Shown here: in pieces, positions 1 through 6,524 of the stretch
Position numbering within the stretch: the first letter of the stretch is position 1
Layout of the letters: the number at the start of each line of letters is the position of its first letter
DNA from: Rhodospirillales bacterium
GTDB taxonomy: Bacteria > Pseudomonadota > Alphaproteobacteria > Rhodospirillales > Casp-alpha2
Reading direction: 5' to 3'
DNA length: 11,090 bases
Assembly (NCBI GenBank): GCA_021775275.1
Contig: JAJFIE010000164.1
Span: 1 to 11,090, forward strand
Program-made: the position numbers and the translations under genes
Notes under the pieces: generated by a model
Database searches by the model: none
Told to the model about the DNA's origin: nothing
Seen by the model: only the letters and a program-made list of their open reading frames with translations

Positions 1-905
1 ATGCAGCCGGGCATGCAGGCATGGGAGATATCGCCGCCGCGCTCCTTGTTCTGCTCGCGGATGAAGTCTCCGCCCATTTTCAGGACTTCGTCTTCCGATT
101 CTGTCAGGCGGCCCGCCGTGAAGTTCCTCACCGGCAGGCCGCCGATGTGGTTGGTCAGGTCGGCGACCAGCGCCGTTCCCGTGCTGCTCATATTCTGAAC
201 CGCGACGGACTCACCCAGTTGTCTGCCGTAGTCCTTGATGGCGCTCATGACGCCCCGGCGATCATGCAGGGGGGGCATTTTCAGCTTGTCGACGACAATG
301 GCCTTGACCTTTTTGTGGCCCATGACGGCGCCAACGCCGCCCCGCGCCGCCAGCCGCGACGGGCGGTTGTCGTTGTCGCTGATGGAAATGCCGGCCATCA
401 GGCCCTGGTATTCACCGACCGGCCCGCACAGCGCGATACTAACCTTTTTCCCGTATTTTTCATGCAGCAGTGCAGCAGTTTCCGTGGTTCCCTTGCCCAT
501 ATAGGGGGATGCGTCGTTAAACGTAATGTCACCTTCTTTGGGAATATGAATAACGACCCAGTCATCCGAGCAGCCATTCAGCGTAAATCCGGCAATTTCA
601 AGCTGACCCAGCGCAAACGCAAAGGTGCCGCCTGCGTTGGCTTCCTTGATGCCGCCTGTCAGAGGGCTTTTGCAGCCGACGCTCAGGCGGTTGGCGTTGG
701 AAAAATTGGTTCCGGCAAATGGCCCGGCGGAAAAGATCAACGGGTTGTCGGCAGACAGTGGATCAACCGTGGCGACGCCCATGTCCAGCAGGGTGCGGGC
801 AATAAAATGCCGCCCTGCGCTGGCCAGGGCTTCACCGGCCATTTCGTCGGTGTCAATGGCCTGAGCGGCCAAATTGATGTGCAGATATTTACGCGTGGTG
901 GTCAT
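1..905 (-). CDS. Aldehyde:ferredoxin oxidoreductase family protein, N-terminal part (runs off left edge)
   Basis: Translating the minus strand from the ATG at 905-903 gives 301 open residues up to the window edge; the gene is cut by the window, not visibly broken. The protein starts MTTTRKYLHINL and carries landmarks of the AOR N-terminal domain: NPLIFSAGPFAGTNFSNANR (about residues 54-73), KSPLTGG (79-85), EANAGGTFAFALG (88-100) and ARGGVGAVMGHKKVKAIVV (187-205). The last residues are HACMPGC, the first two cysteines of the iron-sulfur motif. Family members hold a tungsto- or molybdo-bispterin and a [4Fe-4S] cluster and oxidise aldehydes or related substrates with ferredoxin; complete proteins are around 600 residues, so about half is missing. 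It lies downstream of ridA-like and EthD-like genes on the same strand, 115 bp after the latter. No strong ribosome binding site is visible before this ATG, so the start is likely but not proven. Substrate and metal are unknown. Confidence 0.93.
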   Translation of the reverse strand, partial: MTTTRKYLHINLAAQAIDTDEMAGEALASAGRHFIARTLLDMGVATVDPLSADNPLIFSAGPFAGTNFSNANRLSVGCKSPLTGGIKEANAGGTFAFALGQLEIAGFTLNGCSDDWVVIHIPKEGDITFNDASPYMGKGTTETAALLHEKYGKKVSIALCGPVGEYQGLMAGISISDNDNRPSRLAARGGVGAVMGHKKVKAIVVDKLKMPPLHDRRGVMSAIKDYGRQLGESVAVQNMSSTGTALVADLTNHIGGLPVRNFTAGRLTESEDEVLKMGGDFIREQNKERGGDISHACMPGC

Positions 906-1020
906 GGCGGATTTGCTCAATCTATGCGGTCTTGTCCGGGGACGGTTGGGTAGCACATAGGTAGGCGTATCTCCATGTTTTTCAAGATCACGGGATCGGT
1001 CCGCATTAAGTGGCATGGCT

Positions 1021-1356
1021 TCATTCCCTCACGGCAATATCAATGACTTCATACAACACGTGGCGGATGTCACCATGGAACATGGGGGCAAAGTTGCTCA
1101 GATCGTCACGGGCGGTATATCTGACTTCGGACTCCAGGGCATTATCCAGATCATCACGTGTCTTGAATCCAAGTTCGAACGTCAACAGATAGGGCGGCTC
1201 TGCGTCGTTCCAGCGAACGCCCTTCAGATAACGCAGAGAAACAAGGCCGGGATATTTTGCCACCAGAGGCATATGAATATTCTCGATATGCTCATCAAAG
1301 GCGGTGCGTTTGTCATCCGGCACGGAGCCTAAGTAATGGGCGCACAATACAAACAT
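1021..1356 (-). CDS. EthD-like / dimeric alpha-beta barrel small protein
   Basis: The 111-residue product begins MFVLCAHYLGSVPDDKRTAF and continues with DEHIENIHMPLVAKYPGL, the pattern of EthD and related ferredoxin-like alpha/beta-barrel proteins: a first beta strand, then a helix with a conserved His before PL and PGL, then a strand carrying YLLTFELGF. The length is typical for a single such domain, which usually dimerises. Members act as small accessory proteins or enzymes in catabolic clusters; the exact role is usually unknown. The start is supported by GGGAA about 6 bases upstream. The ridA-like stop lies only 18 bp before the start, so the two are almost certainly co-transcribed and probably continue into the AOR gene. 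No transmembrane segment or signal peptide is seen. Confidence 0.75.
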   Translation of the reverse strand: MFVLCAHYLGSVPDDKRTAFDEHIENIHMPLVAKYPGLVSLRYLKGVRWNDAEPPYLLTFELGFKTRDDLDNALESEVRYTARDDLSNFAPMFHGDIRHVLYEVIDIAVRE

Positions 1357-1374
1357 TTATTTCCCGACTTTCGT

Positions 1375-1848
1375 TCAATTGGCCTCGATTTCGAAAACAC
1401 CGTCCAATTCCACAGGTACGCCAAGCGGAAGAGAACTGACGCCAACACCGACGCGGGTGTGCTTTCCCGAATCGCCAAAAATATCGGCCATCATATCTGA
1501 TGCCGCATTCATCACGCGCGGATGATCCAGGAAATCCGGGGTGCTGTTAAAGAACGCGTTGAGGCGAACAACCTGCCTGACCCGGTCGAGGTCTCCGCCA
1601 CAGGCCGCTTTGACCTGGGACAGGACGTTGCGCGCACATAATCTGGTCGCGGCTTCACCATCTTCGATGCTGATATCGCCGCCGAGGCGTCCGGTATATT
1701 TAACTTTGCCGTCTTCCAGTGTGACTTGTCCGGCTACGACAATCAGGTTCCCGGTCACCACATATGGCAGATAACTTGCGACCGGCACCGGCGGTACCGG
1801 GATGGTAATTCCGAGTTCGGCAAGGCGTGCGTCAATTTTTCCAGCCAT
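1375..1848 (-). CDS. RidA/YjgF/UK114 family protein
   Basis: This 157-residue protein belongs to the YjgF/YER057c/UK114 superfamily. Visible marks are VVAGQVTLEDGKVKYTGRLG (about 37-56), ARNVLSQVKAACGGDLDRV (72-90), and a C-terminal segment with HTRVGVGVSSLPLGVPVELD (130-149) in which R132 lines up with the substrate-binding arginine of RidA. It is longer than classic RidA (about 130 residues) and begins with an extra helix, MAGKIDARLAELGI, as in a subgroup of the superfamily whose substrates are mostly unknown. Classic RidA hydrolyses reactive enamine/imine intermediates released by PLP enzymes; other members work in heterocycle catabolism. The ATG has AGGAG (CTCCT at 1855-1859 on the plus strand) with 6-base spacing, so the start is firm. 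It is the first gene of the apparent ridA-ethD-AOR unit. Confidence 0.88.
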   Translation of the reverse strand: MAGKIDARLAELGITIPVPPVPVASYLPYVVTGNLIVVAGQVTLEDGKVKYTGRLGGDISIEDGEAATRLCARNVLSQVKAACGGDLDRVRQVVRLNAFFNSTPDFLDHPRVMNAASDMMADIFGDSGKHTRVGVGVSSLPLGVPVELDGVFEIEAN

Positions 1849-1979
1849 CGTATTCTCCTGAAAATTGGTTCATGGCGAACCAGCAGTTTCACTTCAGGTG
1901 AATATTTGAAGGAAAATCGATCAATTACACAAATTCAAAAATAGAATATATTTTTGAAGAATACTAATAAAACGGTGAA
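1849..1979. promoter_or_regulatory. AT-rich gap between lysR and the ridA-like gene with candidate operator dyads
   Basis: This 131-bp gap lies after the lysR stop and before the ridA-like gene and is clearly richer in A+T than the genes around it. It holds a perfect 10-bp inverted repeat with 5-bp spacer (TTCAAAAATA 1934-1943, TATTTTTGAA 1949-1958) and a smaller dyad TTCAC/GTGAA (1888-1892, 1898-1902). The sequence AAATTCAAAAATA at 1931-1943 recurs in inverse orientation at 2938-2950 in the lysR upstream region. I could not pick a convincing -35/-10 pair, so the transcription start is open. Reading as the promoter/operator of the ridA-ethD-AOR unit is inference. Confidence 0.5.
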
Positions 1980-2894
1980 TCATTCTATGAACTTAGGTGT
2001 CTTGCCGCGCAAGGCTTCCCATACCCGGCGTGCGCCGGGCGATAGTGGCTCATTACGTCTGCGGATGAGGCACAGTTTCCGTTTCACGACCGGGTGAGCC
2101 AAGGGCAGGAAAGCCAGATCAGAATTGGATGTCCCCGGCCTGGCGAGCTCTGGCAGGACCGTAATGCCAAGACCGACCCGAACCATTTCCAGCAATGTCA
2201 CCATGACGAGTACTTCACCAGCCGTCCTGCCGAGGAAATTTTCGAGCTCCGGGACCCCTTTCAACGCTACAGGTATGCCTGTATCCGATGCCATGGTAAA
2301 CACTCGTTCCGGATCGACGTCGTTCCACGATATGGGCGCACCCATTTTTGTCAGGGGATCATCGGTTCGGCAAACCACGCCGAAGCGATCCTGAGTCAGG
2401 GGGACATATTCAAGTTCCGGGTACTCGCCCCACCTGTTGGCGATACCGAAATCAACTTCGTTCTCGCGAACCTGGCGATGCAGTCCCCGTGCGTTGTCAT
2501 CGCGGAGTACGATGCGGATGTCATCATGGGTTTCGCCGATGTGCGCGATAACATCTGGCAGCAAACGAATAGCCACCGACGGCAAGACAGCAATGCGGAC
2601 TGTTCCGCCCAGCTGTGACGCGGACAAACGCATGGCGGCGATCATGCGATCGAATTCGTCAATGACATGTCGGGCGCTACTCAGGAATTTTTCACCATCG
2701 GCTGTGATCTGGACCTGCCGGGTCGTCCGGTTGAGCAGTCTCACTCCCAGGTCCTCTTCAAGCTGGCGTATGGTCACCGTCATGGATGATTGCGATAGCA
2801 GCAATTCTTCTGCGGCCCGGGAAAAGTTGCCGGTTTCAGCCACGGCGATGAACACCCGTAAATGGCGCAGGTTGACCGGTGATTTTTTAGTCAC
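1980..2894 (-). CDS. LysR-type transcriptional regulator
   Basis: The 304-residue product has the standard LysR layout and length. Residues about 8-67 form the winged helix-turn-helix: NLRHLRVFIAVAETGNFSRA, AAEELLLSQSSMTVTIRQLE and LGVRLLNRTTRQVQITADGE. A linker helix follows, then the effector-binding domain beginning near residue 92 (GGTVRIAVLPSVAIRLLPDV) with LGITVLPELA near residue 248. LysR regulators bind as tetramers, usually upstream of a divergent target gene, and respond to a small-molecule inducer. The start is a GTG with GAGGTGA at 2899-2905. It is divergent from the PreA-like gene (125-bp gap) and on the same strand as the ridA-like gene, so both are natural targets. The effector cannot be inferred. 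Confidence 0.95.
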   Translation of the reverse strand: MTKKSPVNLRHLRVFIAVAETGNFSRAAEELLLSQSSMTVTIRQLEEDLGVRLLNRTTRQVQITADGEKFLSSARHVIDEFDRMIAAMRLSASQLGGTVRIAVLPSVAIRLLPDVIAHIGETHDDIRIVLRDDNARGLHRQVRENEVDFGIANRWGEYPELEYVPLTQDRFGVVCRTDDPLTKMGAPISWNDVDPERVFTMASDTGIPVALKGVPELENFLGRTAGEVLVMVTLLEMVRVGLGITVLPELARPGTSNSDLAFLPLAHPVVKRKLCLIRRRNEPLSPGARRVWEALRGKTPKFIE

Positions 2895-2905
2895 GAAATC
2901 ACCTC

Positions 2906-2931
2906 ATTATTGATGAATTTATAGCAATAAT
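2906..2931. repeat. Inverted repeat ATTATTG-N12-CAATAAT, candidate LysR operator
   Basis: ATTATTG (2906-2912) and CAATAAT (2925-2931) are perfect reverse complements separated by 12 bp. The dyad lies directly upstream of the lysR ribosome binding site in the divergent lysR/PreA-like gap. Size and position fit a LysR-type operator, which typically has an interrupted dyad, but the consensus for this regulator is unknown. TGAATTTA occurs at 2914-2921 inside the dyad and again at 2944-2951, exactly 30 bp later. Confidence 0.45.
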
Positions 2932-2955
2932 ATCATTTATTTTTGAATTTAACAA
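2927..2955 (-). promoter_or_regulatory. Candidate sigma-70 promoter of lysR
   Basis: On the minus strand TTGTTA (2950-2955) and TATTAT (2927-2932) are separated by exactly 17 bp, matching 4 of 6 and 5 of 6 consensus positions. The -10 box overlaps the right arm of the 2906-2931 dyad and the spacer contains the 13-bp shared motif, which fits autorepression by the LysR protein. The region is AT-rich, so chance matches are possible. Confidence 0.45.
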
Positions 2956-3019
2956 ATTGCGAAAATTCGTGTCACATGTCTTGTAGAGTCATTCCAGGAG
3001 TACTGAGGGAGATGTTTTA

Positions 3020-4255
3020 ATGGCTGATATGGGAATCGAATTTTCGGGCATTCATTTGAAAAACCCGATCATTGTGGCCTCGGCTGAACCGAGCAACAGC
3101 GTGGAAAACATCAAGCAATGCATCGATTTCGGCGCCGGAGCGGTCATCACCAAGACCATCGGCGACATTCCCGGCATGCAGAAACTGACCCAGAATTCGA
3201 AGTACGCCATCCTCAATGATCAGGGCCGTATTATCAAAGGCAAGGTGCCGCGTTCCTTTGTTTTCTATTCCCGCTCCGGATACATCAGCGAACAGGCCGA
3301 GGACTGGATTTCTATCCTGAAGGAGACTCAGGTCTATGCCGAAGAACATGGTTCGGCCATTATCGCCAACATTGCGTCGGGCACCTTGGAGGGTTGGATA
3401 GAACTCGCAAAAATGTGCGAAGGCTGCGGCGTCCCCATGCTCGAGGTCAATTACCAGTGTCCTCATCCCGCAGGCATGGGCGATGATGCCGACGGTATCT
3501 GGATCGCCCAGGATCCGGGTGTCGCCGCCGAGGTAACGCGGCGGATCGTCGAAGCAGTTGATATCCCGGTCATGGTTAAATTGTCGCCGGAAACAAACCG
3601 CCTTACCGAAGTTGCAAGAAGTGTCATTGATGCCGGGGCAGCCAGCGTGGCCGTCAATTCCCGTTTCGTCGGTTTTGCTGTCGACATTGAAAAGGCCGAG
3701 CCGTACATCGGTGGTCCAGCCGGTGTGGGAGGGCCGTGGGTCAAGTACATCACCCAGCGCTGGGTCAATGAAATCTATAGTAAAACCGGTTGTCAGATTT
3801 CTGGTTCCAACGGCATCTTTGACTGGCGCGACGCCATTGAATTCATCATGAGCGGGGCGCGTGTCATGCAGGTTGGCTCCGTTCTGATGCTGAAGGGCAT
3901 CGAATGGCTACCCAAGGTCATCAGTGGTATGGAGAAGTTTCTCGATGATCATGGCTATCCAGACGTGGAATCAATTCATGGAATTGCGTCAAAAAAAGCA
4001 CTCATGACTCCGGCTGAAATGTTCGCCATGGAACCACTTTACTGTGAGATCGATAGCGACAAGTGCCAGTTTCCGAAGTGCAACATTTGCATCCGCATGT
4101 GTTTTTATGACTCGCTGCATTTCGGCGAACAGAACGTTCTGACAACGCCTGATACATGCATCGGATGCGAGCTATGCAGCAACGTCTGTCCGTTTGATGC
4201 GATTTCCATGCAACCGAAATCACAATTGCAAACGCCTGCATTTGCTGCTGGTTGA
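3020..4255 (+). CDS. Dihydroorotate dehydrogenase / PreA-like flavoprotein with C-terminal iron-sulfur domain
   Basis: The 411-residue protein combines a DHOD-type FMN barrel (about 1-310) with a ferredoxin-like tail. Barrel marks are KNPIIVASAEPSNS (14-27), ITKTIGDIPG (43-52), EVNYQCPHPAGMG (142-154), PVMVKLSPETN (183-193) and the FMN-phosphate region SGSNGIFDWRDAIEF (261-275) with GARVMQVGS (279-287). The tail has C349-x4-C354-x2-C357-x3-C361 and C380-x2-C383-x2-C386-x3-C390-P, fit for two [4Fe-4S] clusters. It most resembles the PreA subunit of dihydropyrimidine dehydrogenase, but no PreT partner gene is nearby, and the position matching the catalytic Cys671 of pig dihydropyrimidine dehydrogenase seems to be Ile162, so pyrimidine reduction should not be assumed. 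The ATG is preceded by GAGGGAG about 8 bases upstream. It is divergent from lysR and probably regulated by it. Function: an FMN reductase or dehydrogenase linked to ferredoxin, substrate unknown. Confidence 0.88.
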   Translation: MADMGIEFSGIHLKNPIIVASAEPSNSVENIKQCIDFGAGAVITKTIGDIPGMQKLTQNSKYAILNDQGRIIKGKVPRSFVFYSRSGYISEQAEDWISILKETQVYAEEHGSAIIANIASGTLEGWIELAKMCEGCGVPMLEVNYQCPHPAGMGDDADGIWIAQDPGVAAEVTRRIVEAVDIPVMVKLSPETNRLTEVARSVIDAGAASVAVNSRFVGFAVDIEKAEPYIGGPAGVGGPWVKYITQRWVNEIYSKTGCQISGSNGIFDWRDAIEFIMSGARVMQVGSVLMLKGIEWLPKVISGMEKFLDDHGYPDVESIHGIASKKALMTPAEMFAMEPLYCEIDSDKCQFPKCNICIRMCFYDSLHFGEQNVLTTPDTCIGCELCSNVCPFDAISMQPKSQLQTPAFAAG

Positions 4256-4570
4256 GACAGAATTCAATTGATATCGATAATCCGTATGCTCAGGTTGACA
4301 TCGATATTCATACATAACCATCATGGCTGGCCTATAATATCTTGCGCGGTACGCTTCGATCCTGACCATTGGGAAAACGCCTGATGACGGCGCTGGCAGT
4401 GTATTTTTCCGAGGTTAATCCCGATATTGAATCCAACGTGCGTGTGTACTACATTGCGTTTGAAATCAGCTATTTAAGCGCTGCAAAACTATACCGTCAG
4501 ATATAATGGCGGACGTTGCTTTTGAGGAACAGGGGTACCCTATCCGAGCTTTGAAAAAGGTATCACGTTC
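4256..4570. other. 315-bp stretch without a convincing gene
   Basis: The stretch after the PreA-like gene holds an inverted repeat ATATCGAT (4271-4278) / ATCGATAT (4300-4307), which is not terminator-like because it is AT-rich and lacks a T run. An exact TATAAT lies at 4333-4338 and another at 4502-4507, neither with a good -35 at 17 bp; a lone TTGACA at 4295-4300 is 32 bp before the first. A 40-codon frame (ATG at 4384, stop ending 4506) exists, but no family is recognised and its ribosome binding site is poor. The TATAAT at 4502 would place a start about 55-60 bp before the following small gene and is its most likely promoter element. Confidence 0.4.
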
Positions 4571-4792
4571 ATGCAGAAATATGAGGTTGGCATCTACAAC
4601 CAGACAGTCCGCGACCTTCTCGCCGAAGATGAGCACCATCGCCATCTGGACGACAAGTGGGCGGATGTTTATTATTTCGAGGTTAAGGCAGCCTCAGCCG
4701 ATGCTGCGCGTGCTAAAATGGCATCATCCCATCCGGCTAGCCAAGGGTACGTTATCGAAAGCGTGGAAGAGGTCGTTGATAACTTCGATTAA
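4571..4792 (+). CDS. Small acidic uncharacterised protein (73 aa)
   Basis: The product, starting MQKYEVGIYNQTVRDLLAED, is acidic, has no transmembrane segment and appears to be a compact alpha/beta domain: a strand (KYEVGIYN), a helix, a second strand (ADVYYFEVKA), a helix (SADAARAKMASS) and a final strand (GYVIESVEEV). The EVKAASADAARAKM stretch resembles the strand-helix pattern of small alpha/beta proteins that handle modified side chains or act as adaptors, but I recognise no named family. Codon use looks genuine and AAGG lies about 10 bases before the ATG. It stands alone, convergent with the efflux gene. A 127-codon plus-strand frame starting at 4506 overlaps it, but that product is basic, Ser/Arg-rich and typical of a shadow frame. 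Confidence 0.65.
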   Translation: MQKYEVGIYNQTVRDLLAEDEHHRHLDDKWADVYYFEVKAASADAARAKMASSHPASQGYVIESVEEVVDNFD

Positions 4793-4849
4793 GGCGCTGT
4801 CAGTCGCCACATGTGCCCGTACACAGCTTTCATCGCTCCGGTTTCTTGT

Positions 4850-4867
4850 ATTAATCGGCATTAATCG
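4850..4867 (+). repeat. Short direct repeat ATTAATCG x2
   Basis: ATTAATCG occurs at 4850-4857 and 4860-4867, a 10-bp period (one helical turn), in the 101-bp gap between the two convergent genes. No T-run terminator was seen there. Its meaning is unknown and it may be chance. Confidence 0.35.
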
Positions 4868-4893
4868 AACGCCGGTATCGATTTGCTGATTAT

Positions 4894-6102
4894 TCACACC
4901 TGTCTGGGGGATCGGAGTCCAAAATAACCGACGATACCGATACCAGTGAACCCGGCGATGGTTAACGTCAGCGGCCAGGCCGAGCCATCATGGAAGCTGC
5001 CCACCAACAAACCAGCCAGACTTGCCGCCGCCAGTTGGAGAGAACCAACGAGGCCTGCTGCTGCACCATTGGACCCGTTTCCGGTGCCATCGAGCAGGCA
5101 CGTCGGGCCGCTCGCCAGGATTAATCCAATTCCGAACGATAAAAATGTCATGCCGGACAGAATGGCCGCGAGGCTCTCCTTGTACGCCAACAGAGGTGCG
5201 ACCAGAACCACGCTGCCAAGGAAGGCAAAGAAAAGCGCCATCTGCACCAGGCGATCCGCGGCTATCCGGGCGGCCATGCGTGTGACCGTCAGGCCGCCCA
5301 GAATGAACGCGATAACCAGAACACCATAATAGAGTCCGTAATCCTGTGTTGCGATACCGAAGCGGTCTATGAGCAAAAACGGACCATCGGTGACAAAGGC
5401 GAAAAAGGAGCCAAACATCATGGCGAGGGGAAGCAAATACCGAAGGTAGGCGGGCCGTCTGAGAAGAGTGAGATAGCTGTGGGCGATTTTCCCGGGGTGG
5501 ATCGCGCCGTGGTCCCTTTTCCCGGTTTCGGGCAAAAACCGGTACACCAAAAGAAAGGCTACAGCGGCCAACACGGCAAGCAACACAAAATTCACGCGCC
5601 ACCCTGCCAGCACATGGATATACCCCCCGACAACCGGACCAATGGCCGGCGTGACCCCAACGGCCATCCCATAGTAACCCATGATCCGTACGGCGTTATT
5701 TCTATCGAACAGATCACGAATGATCAAAATAACCACCACCGAGGGGACGCTGGCAAACAGGCCCTGAACAACCCGGCCAACCAGAAGACCACCAATCGTC
5801 AGGGCGGTAGCGCAGATCAGGCTGGCGACGAGGAAACCTGTCATGCCGATCAGGAGTAACCGGCGTCGACCGAAGCGGTCGGCCAGGGGACCGTGGAACA
5901 ACTGGGCAATGGCATAGGCGGCGAGATTGAGGCTGACGGTCAGTTGTACGATTTCGATATCGCTGGCCAACAGGCGCGGCAGATGAGGCAGGCTCGGCGT
6001 ATAGAGATCGGTCGAGAGAATGCTGACGCTGGTGCATGCCACCAGCACGGCGGGGACAACCCAGGCTGTGTGCTTCGAAGGCTCATAGCTCGAACGCGGC
6101 AC
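4894..6102 (-). CDS. Bcr/CflA-family MFS drug efflux transporter
   Basis: This is a 12-helix major facilitator of the drug:H+ antiporter-1 type. Visible marks are STDLYTPSLPHLP in helix 1 (compare the STDMYLPALP-type signature of Bcr/CflA), motif A GPLADRFGRRR between helices 2 and 3, GRVVQGLF in helix 4, and motif C GVTPAIGPVVGG in helix 5. Such proteins expel bicyclomycin, chloramphenicol, florfenicol or other compounds from the inner membrane; the substrate cannot be told. I use the GTG at 6102-6100 because CTCCT at 6109-6113 gives AGGAG with 6-base spacing on the coding strand, and the 402-residue product matches the family. The frame stays open to a TTG at 6183, but the added 27 residues look non-native and no ribosome binding site is there. 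It is monocistronic and convergent with the 73-residue gene. Confidence 0.92.
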   Translation of the reverse strand: MPRSSYEPSKHTAWVVPAVLVACTSVSILSTDLYTPSLPHLPRLLASDIEIVQLTVSLNLAAYAIAQLFHGPLADRFGRRRLLLIGMTGFLVASLICATALTIGGLLVGRVVQGLFASVPSVVVILIIRDLFDRNNAVRIMGYYGMAVGVTPAIGPVVGGYIHVLAGWRVNFVLLAVLAAVAFLLVYRFLPETGKRDHGAIHPGKIAHSYLTLLRRPAYLRYLLPLAMMFGSFFAFVTDGPFLLIDRFGIATQDYGLYYGVLVIAFILGGLTVTRMAARIAADRLVQMALFFAFLGSVVLVAPLLAYKESLAAILSGMTFLSFGIGLILASGPTCLLDGTGNGSNGAAAGLVGSLQLAAASLAGLLVGSFHDGSAWPLTLTIAGFTGIGIVGYFGLRSPRQV

Positions 6103-6256
6103 ATTCGTCTCCTGACCAGAATTTTCTGAATGACGAAAAACGAGCGCAGAGACTGACGGTTTTCCGCTATAGTTGCAACTCAAGAATAAGTGTTATTCGC
6201 GCAAAAGTAGCGAGTCTGCAGCACCACTCATATCCGGAACTATCGCAGTATTCAGA

Positions 6257-6430
6257 TCAGGAGTCGGTTTTGAGGGCGTTTACCGCTTCTTGCAGCAAGA
6301 GGAAGGCGTCGTTACATTTCTCACCGGAAAAATCGTTAAATTTTCCGTCTTCCGAGCATGGGCAAAATACCTTTACGTACTCTTCCAAGTCTTCCTTGAT
6401 GCGGGTGAGGTGGTCGATTTGTTTTATCAT
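6257..6430 (-). CDS. Possible 57-residue cysteine-containing small protein
   Basis: A minus-strand frame from the ATG at 6430-6428 to TGA encodes 57 residues starting MIKQIDHLTRIKEDLEEYVK, then VFCPCSEDGKFND, a further Cys at 39, and a helix NDAFLLLQEAVNALKTDS. The codons follow the pattern of neighbouring genes (ATC, GAC, CTC, AAG), and the peptide reads as two amphipathic helices around a CPC motif, which might bind metal or form a disulfide. It lies between cobT and the efflux gene, on the same strand as both. No clear ribosome binding site precedes it (an ATG 5 bases upstream is out of frame). I recognise no family. It could be a real small gene, the last gene of the cobS-cobT transcript, or chance. 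Confidence 0.45.
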   Translation of the reverse strand: MIKQIDHLTRIKEDLEEYVKVFCPCSEDGKFNDFSGEKCNDAFLLLQEAVNALKTDS

Positions 6431-6524
6431 ACCATGAGGCTATTTGCAGACGGCAAGAGGTGTCAACACTGTTCTGTCGTGGCTCTGGGGCGATGAAACG
6501 ATCGCGCTGCTTATTATCGTTGGT

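Noticed and set aside
21..953. Plus-strand open frame of 310 codons opposite the AOR gene
   Set aside because: The opposite strand carries clear AOR family motifs over the same bases; the plus-strand product resembles no protein and arises from codon bias of the real gene.
4295..4338. TTGACA (4295) and TATAAT (4333) as one promoter
   Set aside because: The boxes are 32 bp apart, far from the 16-18 bp needed.
4384..4506. 40-codon plus-strand frame between the PreA-like gene and the 73-residue gene
   Set aside because: There is no good ribosome binding site, no recognised family and nothing beyond an open frame of chance length.
4988..5602. Second minus-strand frame of 204 codons inside the efflux transporter
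   Set aside because: It is Arg/Ser/Pro-rich with no membrane segments, a frame-shifted shadow of the transporter.
6103..6183. N-terminal extension of the efflux transporter to a TTG at 6183
   Set aside because: The added 27 residues lack a membrane segment or family similarity, and the GTG at 6102 has an AGGAG at ideal spacing.
6490..6505. GCGAT/ATCGC hairpin just after cobT as a terminator
   Set aside because: The stem is only 5 bp and no T run follows on the cobT strand.
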